This document shows, in pieces, positions 25,043 to 33,020 of a DNA stretch of 64,000 nucleotides. How positions within the stretch are numbered: the first letter of the stretch is position 1; each line of letters begins with the position of its first letter. The stretch lies in contig CAYMPH010000002.1 of the NCBI GenBank assembly GCA_964392365.1, forward strand, positions 186,001 through 250,000, read 5' to 3'. This DNA comes from CAYMPH01 sp964392365 (GTDB taxonomy: Bacteria; Spirochaetota; UBA4802; UBA5550). Under the pieces are notes generated by a model. That model was not told where the DNA came from and did not search any database. It saw only the letters and a program-made list of their open reading frames with translations. A program made the position numbers and the translations under genes.

Positions 25043-27004
25043 ATGAGCAAAATTATAGGTATTGACCTTGGAACAACAAATTCGTGCGTATCTGTCATGA
25101 CTGGAGGAGAGGCTGTTGTAATACAGAACTCGGAAGGTCAGAGAACAACACCTTCTATAGTAGCATATACAGACAAGGGCGAGAGACTTGTCGGACAGGT
25201 TGCAAAAAATCAGATTATAACAAATCCTGAAAATACAATCAGATCCGTTAAAAGATTTATGGGAAGGAACTTCAATGAGATAACTGAAGAATTGAAGTAT
25301 GTTCCTTATAAAATATCAGGTGACGGTAAAGGCGGAGTAACAATTAAAACTGTAGGCGGGGAATTTTCTCCGCAGGAAATTTCTGCAAGAACACTTCAGA
25401 AAATGAAACAGACTGCAGAGGATTTTTTAGGCGAGACAGTTACAAAAGCCGTAATTACAGTTCCTGCATATTTTAATGACGCGCAGAGACAGGCAACAAA
25501 AGACGCAGGCCGTATTGCAGGCCTTGAAGTTGAGAGAATAATAAACGAGCCTACAGCAGCAGCTCTTGCCTACGGTATGGATAAAAAAGGCAAGAAAAAT
25601 GAAAAGATTGCAGTGTATGACCTTGGCGGCGGTACATTCGACGTTTCTATACTTGAACTTGGAGACGGAGTATTTGAGGTTAAATCAACCAATGGTAATA
25701 CTCACCTTGGCGGGGATGATTTTGATAATAAAATAATGGAATGGCTGATTGATGAATTCAAGAAACAGACAGGCATTGATGTATCATCGGACAAAATGGC
25801 GCTCCAGAGATTGAAGGAAGCTGCTGAAAAAGCAAAAATTGAGCTTTCAAACAAGGCTCAGGCTGATATTAATATTCCATTCTTAACAGCAGACCAGAAT
25901 GGACCAAAACACCTTGTTACTACTTTGACAAAAGCTAAATTCGAGCAGCTTATTGAGAATCTTGTTGAATCAACAAAGCAGCCGTGTACTAAGGCTCTTG
26001 AAGATGCAGGCCTTACACCTGGAGATATAGATGAAGTTATTCTCGTTGGCGGATCAACAAGGATTCCGATGGTTCAGGATCTTGTTAAAAGAATTTTCGG
26101 CAAGGAACCGCATAAAGGCGTAAATCCGGATGAGGTTGTAGCAGTTGGAGCTGCAATTCAGGGCGGAGTTCTTTCCGGAGATGTTCACGATGTTCTTCTT
26201 CTTGATGTAACACCTCTTTCCCTTGGAATTGAAACTCTAGGCGGAGTTATGACTAAACTGATTGAGAGAAACACTACTATTCCAACAAGGAAAAGCCAGG
26301 TGTTCTCAACTGCTGCTGATAATCAGCCTGCAGTATCGATACATGTATTGCAGGGAGAAAGAGAGCTTGCATCCCAGAACAGAACCTTGGGAAAATTTGA
26401 TCTCGTTGGTCTGCCTCCTGCACCTAGGGGTGTTCCTCAGATTGAAGTTGCCTTTGACATTGATGCAAACGGTATTGTTCACGTATCAGCCAAGGATCTT
26501 GGAACAGGCAAGGAACAGAAGATCAGAATTGAATCATCGAGCGGATTAACAGATGATGAGATCAAGAAGATGGTTAAAGATGCTGAGATGAATGCTGAAA
26601 CAGATAAAAAGGCAAGGGAACTCATTGAAGCGAGAAATACTTCTGACACTTTGGCATATTCTATAGAGAAGATGCTGAAAGATAATGCTGATAAAGTTGA
26701 ACCGGCTGAAAAAGCGGAAATTGAAGCAGAAATTGCGAATTTAAGAAAGGCTATGGAATCTGACAGCCCTGATGTTATAAAAACAGCTAAGGAAAAACTG
26801 GAAAAAGCTTCTCATAAATTTGCTGAAAGAATTTATCAGAATGCGCAAGCTGGAGCTGGAGCTGGAGCTGGAGCTGATGCGCACGCTCAGCCGAATGCAG
26901 GCGCGCAGGCATCACAGGGCGATGCGTCTTCCAAAGCAGGTGCTGCAGGCGGAGAAAAGGTTTATGACGCTGATTACACAGTAGTTGATGAAGAAAAAAA
27001 ATAA
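25043..27004 (+). CDS. dnaK: Molecular chaperone DnaK (Hsp70)
   Basis: ATP-driven protein-folding chaperone. The 653-residue protein is full length, with IIGIDLGTTNSCVSVM at the N-terminus and VYDLGGGTFDVSIL in the ATPase domain. The phosphate/hinge motif VILVGGSTRIPMVQ and the acidic linker VLLLDVTPLSLGIETLGG are also present. The C-terminal region contains an Ala-Gly-rich low-complexity stretch (about 612-635) before the EEVD-like end YTVVDEEKK. AGGAG precedes the start. Third gene of the CIRCE-controlled operon; a hairpin separates it from dnaJ. Confidence 0.98.
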   Translation: MSKIIGIDLGTTNSCVSVMTGGEAVVIQNSEGQRTTPSIVAYTDKGERLVGQVAKNQIITNPENTIRSVKRFMGRNFNEITEELKYVPYKISGDGKGGVTIKTVGGEFSPQEISARTLQKMKQTAEDFLGETVTKAVITVPAYFNDAQRQATKDAGRIAGLEVERIINEPTAAALAYGMDKKGKKNEKIAVYDLGGGTFDVSILELGDGVFEVKSTNGNTHLGGDDFDNKIMEWLIDEFKKQTGIDVSSDKMALQRLKEAAEKAKIELSNKAQADINIPFLTADQNGPKHLVTTLTKAKFEQLIENLVESTKQPCTKALEDAGLTPGDIDEVILVGGSTRIPMVQDLVKRIFGKEPHKGVNPDEVVAVGAAIQGGVLSGDVHDVLLLDVTPLSLGIETLGGVMTKLIERNTTIPTRKSQVFSTAADNQPAVSIHVLQGERELASQNRTLGKFDLVGLPPAPRGVPQIEVAFDIDANGIVHVSAKDLGTGKEQKIRIESSSGLTDDEIKKMVKDAEMNAETDKKARELIEARNTSDTLAYSIEKMLKDNADKVEPAEKAEIEAEIANLRKAMESDSPDVIKTAKEKLEKASHKFAERIYQNAQAGAGAGAGADAHAQPNAGAQASQGDASSKAGAAGGEKVYDADYTVVDEEKK

Positions 27005-27031
27005 ATTTATTTAGTTAAACATCTGTAAAGT

Positions 27032-27071
27032 TAATTGATGGAGGGGCTGTAAAAGGCGTCTCCATCAATTA
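27032..27071. other. Intercistronic hairpin between dnaK and dnaJ
   Basis: A perfect 12-bp stem, TAATTGATGGAG / CTCCATCAATTA, around a 16-nt loop. No T-run follows, so it is more likely an mRNA processing or stability element that adjusts dnaK versus dnaJ levels than a full terminator. Confidence 0.75.
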
Positions 27072-27097
27072 CATTAAAGTATCGAAGAGAGGCTTTT

Positions 27098-28204
27098 GTG
27101 GGCAAAAGAGATTATTACGAAATTCTTGGTGTTTCAAAAACAGCTGCTGAAGATGAAATCAAACAGGCTTATAGAAAACTTGCTTTGAAATATCACCCGG
27201 ATAGAAACAAGGGAAACAAGGAATCAGAGGATATGTTCAAAGAGGCTACTGAGGCTTATGAAATACTCAGAGATCCCAAGAAAAGGGCTTCGTATGATAA
27301 ATTTGGCCATGAAGGCGTTCGCGGATTCGAAGGAATGGGGCGCGGTGCTTATTCCGATTTTTCAGATATATTCGGGGATTTCGATCTAGGTGATATCTTC
27401 GAGGGATTCTTCGGTTCAGGAATGGGCGGGGGAGCCAGATCTAAAAGACCAAAGCGCGGTTCTGATATTCAGTATGATCTGCAGATAAATCTTGAGGAAA
27501 CAGCAACAGGTAAAGAAGTTCCGCTGGAAATACCTCGGCACGAAACATGCGATACCTGCAGCGGAACAGGTTCAGCAGCAGGAAGTTCGCCGACTGTCTG
27601 CCCGGTATGTAACGGTCAGGGACAGGTAAGACAGACTCAGGGGTTTTTCTCGATTACTCAGGCCTGCTATAAATGCAAGGGTGAAGGTAAAATTATTACT
27701 TCTCCATGTAAAAAATGCGGAGGCAGCGGTCTTAAAGCTGTTAAAAGAACAATAACTGTTAAAATTCCGGCAGGAGTTGAATCAGGTTCAAGACTGAAAA
27801 TAACCGGTGAAGGAGAACAGGGTCCATCAGGCGGGCCGAGAGGCGATCTCTATGTGTTCATTCATGTAAAAAAACATCCTTTCTTTGAGAGACACGGCAA
27901 TGACATTATCAGCGTGGTTGATCTTTCGTTTGCACTTGTCTGCCTTGGGGGCGAGATTGATGTCCCGACAATATCAGGCGGAAAAGCTAAAATGAAAATT
28001 CCTCTGGGAACGGAAAACGGTCAGGTATTCCGGCTTAAAGGCAACGGCATCCCGTATTTAGGCTCGTATGGAAGAGGAGATCAGCTTGTTAAAATTAATA
28101 TAAGGGTGCCGAAAAAGCTTACAGCACGCCAGAAAGAACTGCTGAAAGAGTTTGCAAAACTTGAAGGTGAGGAAGTCGGATCATCATCAAGAGAATTTTA
28201 TTGA
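27098..28204 (+). CDS. dnaJ: Chaperone DnaJ (Hsp40)
   Basis: Co-chaperone stimulating DnaK ATPase and delivering substrates. The 368-residue protein has a J domain with the HPD motif (ALKYHPDRNKGN, about residue 33). A Gly/Phe-rich region follows (about 75-120). The zinc domain has four CxxCxGxG-type units (CDTCSGTG, CPVCNGQG, CYKCKGEG, CKKCGGSG), and the substrate-binding C-terminus is present. The start codon is GTG at 27098 behind GAGAGG. Last gene of the heat-shock operon; a near-perfect palindrome lies downstream. Confidence 0.97.
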   Translation: MGKRDYYEILGVSKTAAEDEIKQAYRKLALKYHPDRNKGNKESEDMFKEATEAYEILRDPKKRASYDKFGHEGVRGFEGMGRGAYSDFSDIFGDFDLGDIFEGFFGSGMGGGARSKRPKRGSDIQYDLQINLEETATGKEVPLEIPRHETCDTCSGTGSAAGSSPTVCPVCNGQGQVRQTQGFFSITQACYKCKGEGKIITSPCKKCGGSGLKAVKRTITVKIPAGVESGSRLKITGEGEQGPSGGPRGDLYVFIHVKKHPFFERHGNDIISVVDLSFALVCLGGEIDVPTISGGKAKMKIPLGTENGQVFRLKGNGIPYLGSYGRGDQLVKINIRVPKKLTARQKELLKEFAKLEGEEVGSSSREFY

Positions 28205-28312
28205 TTCAGTCTGATATGAGATTAAATCACATTTTATTTCTGTTAAACTCTCTTTCTTTTTAATCTTGACTTCTTTTTGAAATCAAATAATCCATGTATT
28301 TTTCAGCAATGA

Positions 28313-28336
28313 CGCTGCATTAATATTAATGCAGCG
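28313..28336. other. 24-bp perfect palindrome downstream of dnaJ
   Basis: CGCTGCATTAAT followed by its exact inverse, with no loop. It lies 29 bp before the next start codon. It could be an operator dyad for the 89-residue gene, or an RNA hairpin ending the dnaJ message, although no T-run follows. Both are guesses. Confidence 0.7.
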
Positions 28337-28365
28337 CTGTTAGCCTATTTTAACCGGAGAATTTT

Positions 28366-28635
28366 ATGATACCTGTTGTTGATTATGGAAGCATTGCCTT
28401 TGTTATTTCGGAAATTTCCGCAGTCGGCGGTGTGGAATATAACGAGGATGAAAAATCCTTTGATATGGAAGTTTATATATCCGGAGATGTTGATCCGCAT
28501 GTAATATGTTCTGACACTGAAGAGGAAGCAGTAAAAGCCAGGGAAGACCTGATTGGAATGATAGCTCATTATCATTTCCTGAAAATGTTCGGTCCGGATT
28601 TTGATGTTGAAGAATACTTTAATAAAAAGAAATAA
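28366..28635 (+). CDS. Hypothetical small acidic protein, 89 residues
   Basis: A soluble acidic protein beginning MIPVVDYGSIAFVISEISAV and ending DVEEYFNKKK. An ACCGGAG ribosome-binding site precedes the start. The pattern of alternating strands (FDMEVYISGDV, PHVICSD) and one helix (EEEAVKAREDLIGMIAHYHF) suggests a small alpha/beta fold. It lies between the palindrome at 28313 and tyrS, 39 bp before the latter, so it may be expressed with tyrS. Family not recognised. Confidence 0.7.
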   Translation: MIPVVDYGSIAFVISEISAVGGVEYNEDEKSFDMEVYISGDVDPHVICSDTEEEAVKAREDLIGMIAHYHFLKMFGPDFDVEEYFNKKK

Positions 28636-28674
28636 ACAGATAACAAAAGCACAGATTAATACCCGGAGATTCAA

Positions 28675-29889
28675 ATGATTAAAAACAACATAGAGCTTCT
28701 GAAACGCGGTGTGGAAGAAATAATTCCTGAAGATGAATTCAGGAAAAAAATTGAAAAGTCTGAAAAAGAAGATAAACCACTTATAGTAAAAGCCGGATTT
28801 GATCCCACGGCTCCTGACATTCATCTAGGGCATGCAGTATTACTTAGAAAAATGAAGCATTTCCAGGATATGGGGCATACTGTAGTTTTTCTGATCGGGG
28901 ATTTTACAGGAATGATCGGAGATCCGTCAGGTAAATCTGAAACAAGGAAAAGGCTCACCCGGGAAGACGTTCTGGAAAATGCCGAAACATATAAAAAGCA
29001 GGTATTTAAAATTTTAGATCCTGTAAAAACTGTTGTTGAATTTAATTCAAAATGGTGTTCTTCAATGAATTTTGCAGATGTTCTTGATCTTACTGCAAAA
29101 TACAATGTTGCAAGAATGCTTGAGAGGGATGATTTTTCCAACAGGTATAAAAGCGGCAAGCCGATTTCAATTCTTGAATTCATGTATCCTCTTGTTCAGG
29201 GTTATGATTCTGTTGCACTCAAGTCTGATATTGAGCTTGGAGGCACTGATCAGAAATTTAATCTGCTTGTAGGCAGGGATCTGCAGAGAGAATACGGCCA
29301 GGAACCTCAGGTTATTCTAACAATGCCTCTTCTTGTGGGTCTTGACGGAGAACAGAAAATGAGCAAGTCTCTCAACAATTATATAGGTATTAACGAGGCT
29401 CCGAGAGAAATTTTCGGAAAGGTTATGTCCATATCTGACGAACTTATGTTTTTATATTATAATCTCGCAACGGATGTACCCAAACCGGAAATTGAATCCT
29501 TCAGAAAAGGAATAGCGGACGGGTCTCTTCATCCTAAAAGTGTAAAGGTTAAGCTTGCCAAAGAAATATGCGCACAGTTTTATAATGCAGAAACTGCAGA
29601 AGCAGCTGAATCTGAATTTAATAAAATATTCGTAAGCAAGGAACTCCCGGACAATATTGAGGAGTATACAGTGCCTGAAACGGAAAAAAAGGACAACTCG
29701 ATCTGGATAATAAAGCTTCTTGTTCTTGCCGGTCTTGCAAAAAGTAACGGAGAAGCCAGAAGACTTATTGATGGCGGCGGAGTGTATATTGACAGTGTTA
29801 AAGTTGAAAACGGTGAACATGAAATAAAGTTTCCTTTCGAAGGTATAATTAAAGTCGGGAAAAGGCGTTTTATTAAAATTCGCGGGTAA
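28675..29889 (+). CDS. tyrS: Tyrosyl-tRNA synthetase
   Basis: Charges tRNA-Tyr. The 404-residue protein has the HIGH-type motif in PDIHLGHAVLLRKM (about residues 42-55), GGTDQKFNLLVGRDLQ, and the KMSKS motif in GEQKMSKSLNNYIG. It ends with a C-terminal S4-like RNA-binding domain (LAKSNGEARRLIDGGGVYID). The HLGH form and absence of a long connecting domain fit the TyrRS-2 (TyrZ-like) bacterial group. CCGGAG precedes the ATG. A long palindromic terminator follows. Confidence 0.96.
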   Translation: MIKNNIELLKRGVEEIIPEDEFRKKIEKSEKEDKPLIVKAGFDPTAPDIHLGHAVLLRKMKHFQDMGHTVVFLIGDFTGMIGDPSGKSETRKRLTREDVLENAETYKKQVFKILDPVKTVVEFNSKWCSSMNFADVLDLTAKYNVARMLERDDFSNRYKSGKPISILEFMYPLVQGYDSVALKSDIELGGTDQKFNLLVGRDLQREYGQEPQVILTMPLLVGLDGEQKMSKSLNNYIGINEAPREIFGKVMSISDELMFLYYNLATDVPKPEIESFRKGIADGSLHPKSVKVKLAKEICAQFYNAETAEAAESEFNKIFVSKELPDNIEEYTVPETEKKDNSIWIIKLLVLAGLAKSNGEARRLIDGGGVYIDSVKVENGEHEIKFPFEGIIKVGKRRFIKIRG

Positions 29890-29900
29890 AAATGTAAGGG

Positions 29901-29947
29901 ATGTAAATGTAAGGGTTGAAAATTTTCAACCCTTACATTTACATTTT
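29901..29947 (+). terminator. Terminator of tyrS with 44-bp perfect palindrome
   Basis: Bases 29901-29944 are a perfect palindrome (22-bp arms ending AAGGGTTGAAAA / TTTTCAACCCTT), followed by T residues. A partial direct repeat of the left arm (AATGTAAGGG) precedes it. The stem is unusually long for an intrinsic terminator. Confidence 0.85.
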
Positions 29948-29980
29948 TAGAAAAAAATTTGTAACATAATCTGGTGGACT

Positions 29981-30553
29981 ATGTCTGATCAAGAAGATCT
30001 GTTAATAATAGATAAAACTCTCAAAGGCGATACAGAAGCCTTTGCGGTTATAATAAAAAAATATCAGAACATGGTTTTTAAATATGTTTATTCAAAATTT
30101 AATAGCTATGAAGAAGCTCAGGATATTTCCCAGGAAATATTTATAATGTCAATTGAGGCTTTGGCCTCTTTCAGGCGCGAATCAAAGTTTTCAACCTGGC
30201 TTTACAGCATAATGATCAATTACTGTAAAAATTACAGGAAAAAGAATTCAAGATTCAGCCTGGTTCCGCTTAATTATTCAAAGGGCGGCGAGGAAACAGA
30301 GCTTCAGATTCCGGATGAAAGGGAAAATCCTGAACAGGATGTGGTAGATGGAGATTCGATCCGGATTTTAAAAGAGGAAATAAAAAATCTCCCGGATGAC
30401 TATAAAGACATTTTAATTTTAAGAGATATTGACGGTCTTTCGTATGTTGAGATATCAGAAATATTAGGCATAAATCTTTCTAATGTTAAGGTTAGAATAC
30501 ACAGAGGAAGGGAATTATTGAAAAACAGACTTTATTCGAGAGGGCTTGTATGA
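29981..30553 (+). CDS. ECF-type sigma factor (RpoE-like)
   Basis: Alternative sigma factor of the extracytoplasmic-function group. The 190-residue protein has region 2 (FKYVYSKFNSYEEAQDISQEIFI and SFRRESKFSTWLYSIMINYCKN) and region 4 (DYKDILILRDIDGLSYVEIS, EILGINLSNVKVRIHRGREL). It overlaps the next gene, an anti-sigma factor, by 4 bp. The pair is a classical membrane-stress switch; the regulon is not known. The start has GGTGG-like sequence 6 nt upstream. Confidence 0.93.
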   Translation: MSDQEDLLIIDKTLKGDTEAFAVIIKKYQNMVFKYVYSKFNSYEEAQDISQEIFIMSIEALASFRRESKFSTWLYSIMINYCKNYRKKNSRFSLVPLNYSKGGEETELQIPDERENPEQDVVDGDSIRILKEEIKNLPDDYKDILILRDIDGLSYVEISEILGINLSNVKVRIHRGRELLKNRLYSRGLV

Positions 30554-31302
30554 AAGAAAATCATATCACTTTTCAAACCATGTCTGAATTTATTGACGGT
30601 GAAATTACTCACCAGGATAAAAAAGATGATTTTTTTACTCATGTAAATGCCTGTGCGGATTGCGCAAAAGAATTTGAAAAGCTGAATAAAATGATGAACC
30701 TTTTTGCAGAAGCAGGCAAAAGGGATTTTTCACTTGAATCTTTTTCATACGATACAATGCGTAAAATTAAGAAACGCGCTTTTCGGAGAAAAGCTAAAAG
30801 CTTTATGCCTGCAGCTGCGGCAGCTTCAGTTATGGTTTTATTAGGGTATGGACTGTTCAATCCATTTAAAACAGCTGATGTTCAGCTCCCTGTTGCTGAA
30901 AATAAAATTGAAAATAAAGCTGAAATCGGTACAGGAATGATTCCTGCTGTATCGAATATCGCAAATTTGGGAAATATATCTAATGTAAATGTAATAAATG
31001 AAACAGAAGATGTGCTTGATATTATCAGAAAAAATAACGCTAAAATTTTAAAGATTTCTGATAATTTTATTGAAGGTGAAGTGTCTGAAAAGAGTTATTC
31101 AAAGCTAAAGAGAAATCTTGGTTTTAGAAAAGTTGTATTCAGTTCTCCATCAGCAGTTATGCCTAAGTCATCTTCAAATCAGTGGAGGAACAGCAATATT
31201 TCTCCTGTAGGTTTTGGAAATTATATGCACGGAACAGCAGAAGAGCCTCTTGATGTGGTTAAATCAACTGAGAAAAGTGTCCGGTTTAGAATTTACAAAT
31301 AG
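30550..31302 (+). CDS. Membrane anti-sigma factor with ZAS zinc motif
   Basis: A 250-residue partner of the ECF sigma factor, translationally coupled by a 4-bp overlap. It has a zinc-associated anti-sigma motif His31-x3-Cys35-x2-Cys38 (HVNACADC). One membrane helix follows at about residues 87-102 (AAAAASVMVLLGYGLF), then a periplasmic domain without recognisable motifs (TMIPAVSN..., VKSTEKSVRFRIYK). It likely holds the sigma factor inactive until envelope stress triggers its cleavage. A PrsW-like protease is encoded at 16.6 kb, but no link between them can be shown. Confidence 0.85.
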   Translation: MKENHITFQTMSEFIDGEITHQDKKDDFFTHVNACADCAKEFEKLNKMMNLFAEAGKRDFSLESFSYDTMRKIKKRAFRRKAKSFMPAAAAASVMVLLGYGLFNPFKTADVQLPVAENKIENKAEIGTGMIPAVSNIANLGNISNVNVINETEDVLDIIRKNNAKILKISDNFIEGEVSEKSYSKLKRNLGFRKVVFSSPSAVMPKSSSNQWRNSNISPVGFGNYMHGTAEEPLDVVKSTEKSVRFRIYK

Positions 31303-31314
31303 ATACTATTTTAT

Positions 31315-31488
31315 CTATATTAACTTCAAATATTCTGAAAGCTGCTCTTTACTTATATAATTTAAGCTGACCAGAGTCATTCCAATCATACCGCCGTCTT
31401 TTTTCTGCTGATCCAGAGCTTTTTCAAGCTGATCATTTGAAATAATTCCATTGCCGACCAGCATCTCACCCAGTTTAAGTTTTTCCAT
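31315..31488 (-). CDS. Small MshEN / T2SSE-N domain-like protein, 57 residues
   Basis: The 57-residue protein reads MEKLKLGEMLVGNGIISNDQ and continues LEKALDQQKKDGG. This follows the MshEN (GspE N-terminal) pattern of (R/K)LGxxLVxxGxIxxxxLxxALxxQ, which binds c-di-GMP in several ATPases. A second half-repeat (GMTLVSLNYISKEQLSEYLK) completes the motif. The start is inside the end of the hydrolase gene (14-bp overlap) with AGGGAAGG upstream. As a stand-alone single-domain protein it could be a c-di-GMP adaptor; this fits the window's many c-di-GMP-type proteins but is inference. Confidence 0.75.
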   Translation of the reverse strand: MEKLKLGEMLVGNGIISNDQLEKALDQQKKDGGMIGMTLVSLNYISKEQLSEYLKLI

Positions 31489-32131
31489 ATCCTTCCCTTA
31501 AAAAAGTTTCTGTATCGTAAATATCATTGCCGCAGACTCCTCTTGAGCTGAAAATTGAAGCATTATGGGAAATTTCTTCATAATCAGCCTGCGCATCAAT
31601 AATATGTATTATATCAATTCCTGCATCGGATGCGTCCCGGGCAGTTGTTTCAACACATTGACTTGTTGCAAGACCTGTGACTATAAGTAAATCAGCGCTT
31701 TTTTCTGCAAGAAAATTTTTAAGGCCGCCTGAATTAAAGCCGCTGAATGTTTTTTTAATAAAAACAATATCATTTTCTGCCGGATAAATTTCTGCAATTA
31801 TTTCAGCCATGGGGTCGGAGCTTAAAGGGTAAACATCGCTGAAGCCCGCTTTCTCAGCTTTCGAATTGCTGTTTCTGAAAAATCTGTGAAGATCGGATCG
31901 ATCCTCTTTCTCGGAACAGAGCTTCAGATATATTACTTTTCTGCCGGTCTGATGAAAAAAATCTATAAGTTTTCTGATGTTTGGGATCACTTCCGTTCGG
32001 CATCTGTTGTAAATATAATCGAGGCATCCTGGATTTATTGAATTAAAATAACGGCAATAGGAGGATTCAGGCAACAGATAATACTTCTGCATATCTATAA
32101 TTATAAGATAAGTATTATCTGTTAACTGCAT
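31475..32131 (-). CDS. Isochorismatase-like cysteine hydrolase
   Basis: A 218-residue member of the isochorismatase/nicotinamidase superfamily. The catalytic triad is visible as Asp13 (LIIIDMQKYY), a Lys near 126 (IVFIKKTFSGF), and Cys159 (VTGLATSQCVETTARDA). Members hydrolyse nicotinamide, isochorismate or N-carbamoyl amines, and the substrate cannot be told. Residues 97-108 (FSDVYPLSSDPM) are encoded by a stretch closely matching the intergenic repeat at 9415, so this loop may derive from a repeat. The gene overlaps the MshEN-like gene and follows the membrane protein gene by 8 bp. Confidence 0.87.
   Translation of the reverse strand: MQLTDNTYLIIIDMQKYYLLPESSYCRYFNSINPGCLDYIYNRCRTEVIPNIRKLIDFFHQTGRKVIYLKLCSEKEDRSDLHRFFRNSNSKAEKAGFSDVYPLSSDPMAEIIAEIYPAENDIVFIKKTFSGFNSGGLKNFLAEKSADLLIVTGLATSQCVETTARDASDAGIDIIHIIDAQADYEEISHNASIFSSRGVCGNDIYDTETFLREGYGKT
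31809..31837. repeat. Repeat-like segment inside a coding sequence
   Basis: Reads ATGGGGTCGGAGCTTAAAGG and then GTAAACATC. It matches 9415-9444 except for two substitutions and one missing base. It lies in frame within the hydrolase gene on the minus strand. Confidence 0.6.
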
Positions 32132-32139
32132 TGAACCTT

Positions 32140-32748
32140 CTATTTTTTACCGGTTTTTTTCTTAACTGGTTTTTTTGCAGATGGTTTTTTGTTGAAATGA
32201 TCGAGAGTAGCCCATAATTCATCATAAAAATCCTTAAGGTGATCATTTTTTCTAAGAGCTCTGTATTCAGGATTTTTGCCGGACCTTATTTTTCTCAGCT
32301 GGTTGGTCATAACGTGAATTGGTCCGGAAACTTTATGCGTATAGAATATAAACATCCCGAAAATAATAATAGTCTGTAAAATCGTCATTATAACAAGAAA
32401 ATTGAATACCATGCTGGAGTTTTTTGTTACTACAACACTGTTGTCGCTTATCTTTTTCAATCTGCCGATATTCTGTTTGAAAGTGGCGTCACCGTTTTTT
32501 ATCAGCGGATTTTTTGAGTTCTGCAGTGCAGGGGTTGATAGAAACATATCTATCATCTCATCCTGATTTTCAATGATATTAGTAATATGCTTGTTGTTGG
32601 TTGCGATCAGATTATTATTTTTATCTGCAAAATACAGCAGAACTGCTGAAATTGCCAGGGTTGTAATCAGCGGCAGAATGATTGCTTTTATAGATATGCT
32701 GAATTGAAATTTTTTATCCAGAACATATTTTTTTCTTGTCAATCCCAT
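32140..32748 (-). CDS. Two-TM membrane protein with HAMP-like segment and Lys-rich tail
   Basis: The protein (202 residues from Met at 32748, or 204 from 32754) has a first membrane helix (IIIK-like segment AIILPLITTLAISAVLLYF) and a periplasmic stretch of about 75 residues. A second helix follows (FNFLVIMTILQTIIIFGMFIF), then a HAMP-like KVSGPIHVMTNQLRKIRSGK. No kinase or chemoreceptor signalling domain follows; the protein ends in a Lys/Pro tail (KKPSAKKPVKKKTGKK). The second ATG has better spacing from AGAGG. It could be a stripped-down sensor or adaptor. It is first in a three-gene operon with the hydrolase and MshEN-like protein. Confidence 0.75.
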   Translation of the reverse strand: MGLTRKKYVLDKKFQFSISIKAIILPLITTLAISAVLLYFADKNNNLIATNNKHITNIIENQDEMIDMFLSTPALQNSKNPLIKNGDATFKQNIGRLKKISDNSVVVTKNSSMVFNFLVIMTILQTIIIFGMFIFYTHKVSGPIHVMTNQLRKIRSGKNPEYRALRKNDHLKDFYDELWATLDHFNKKPSAKKPVKKKTGKK

Positions 32749-32768
32749 AAACATACCTCTTTTATTAT

Positions 32769-32932
32769 ATAAGGGAATCTCGATAAATCATTTTATTGAC
32801 AATCCCTTGTGTTCACAACATTGGTAGAAATCAGTTTTTACCCCTCTTTAATTCTCCTCCTTGTTTGAGGGGGAGTTAGTGGGGGTTAAAAAACTAATTT
32901 TTAGAGGTTCCCATAATTAAGAGTTGAAGCAC
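32769..32932. repeat. Dispersed repeat AAGGGAAT...GGTTCCC, copy 2, with nested hairpin
   Basis: Shares its left end (TAAGGGAATCTCGATAAATC) and right end (AACTAATTTTTAGAGGTTCCC) with 24899-25013. Its middle differs: 32834-32893 is an imperfect palindrome (TTTTTACCCC...GGGGGTTAAAAA) absent from copy 1. A second repeat may therefore have inserted into, or replaced, the centre. Confidence 0.72.
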
Positions 32933-33020
32933 CCCTAAAGCCGATGTAATAGACAGGATAAATATTGATCCATTATTATATTAGTCAATGATTTTAAAAA
33001 AGAAAATTAAGGTGAATTGA

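Noticed and set aside
32834..32893. Intrinsic terminator
   Set aside because: The imperfect palindrome has the composition of a dispersed repeat and sits between divergent genes, where no terminator is needed.
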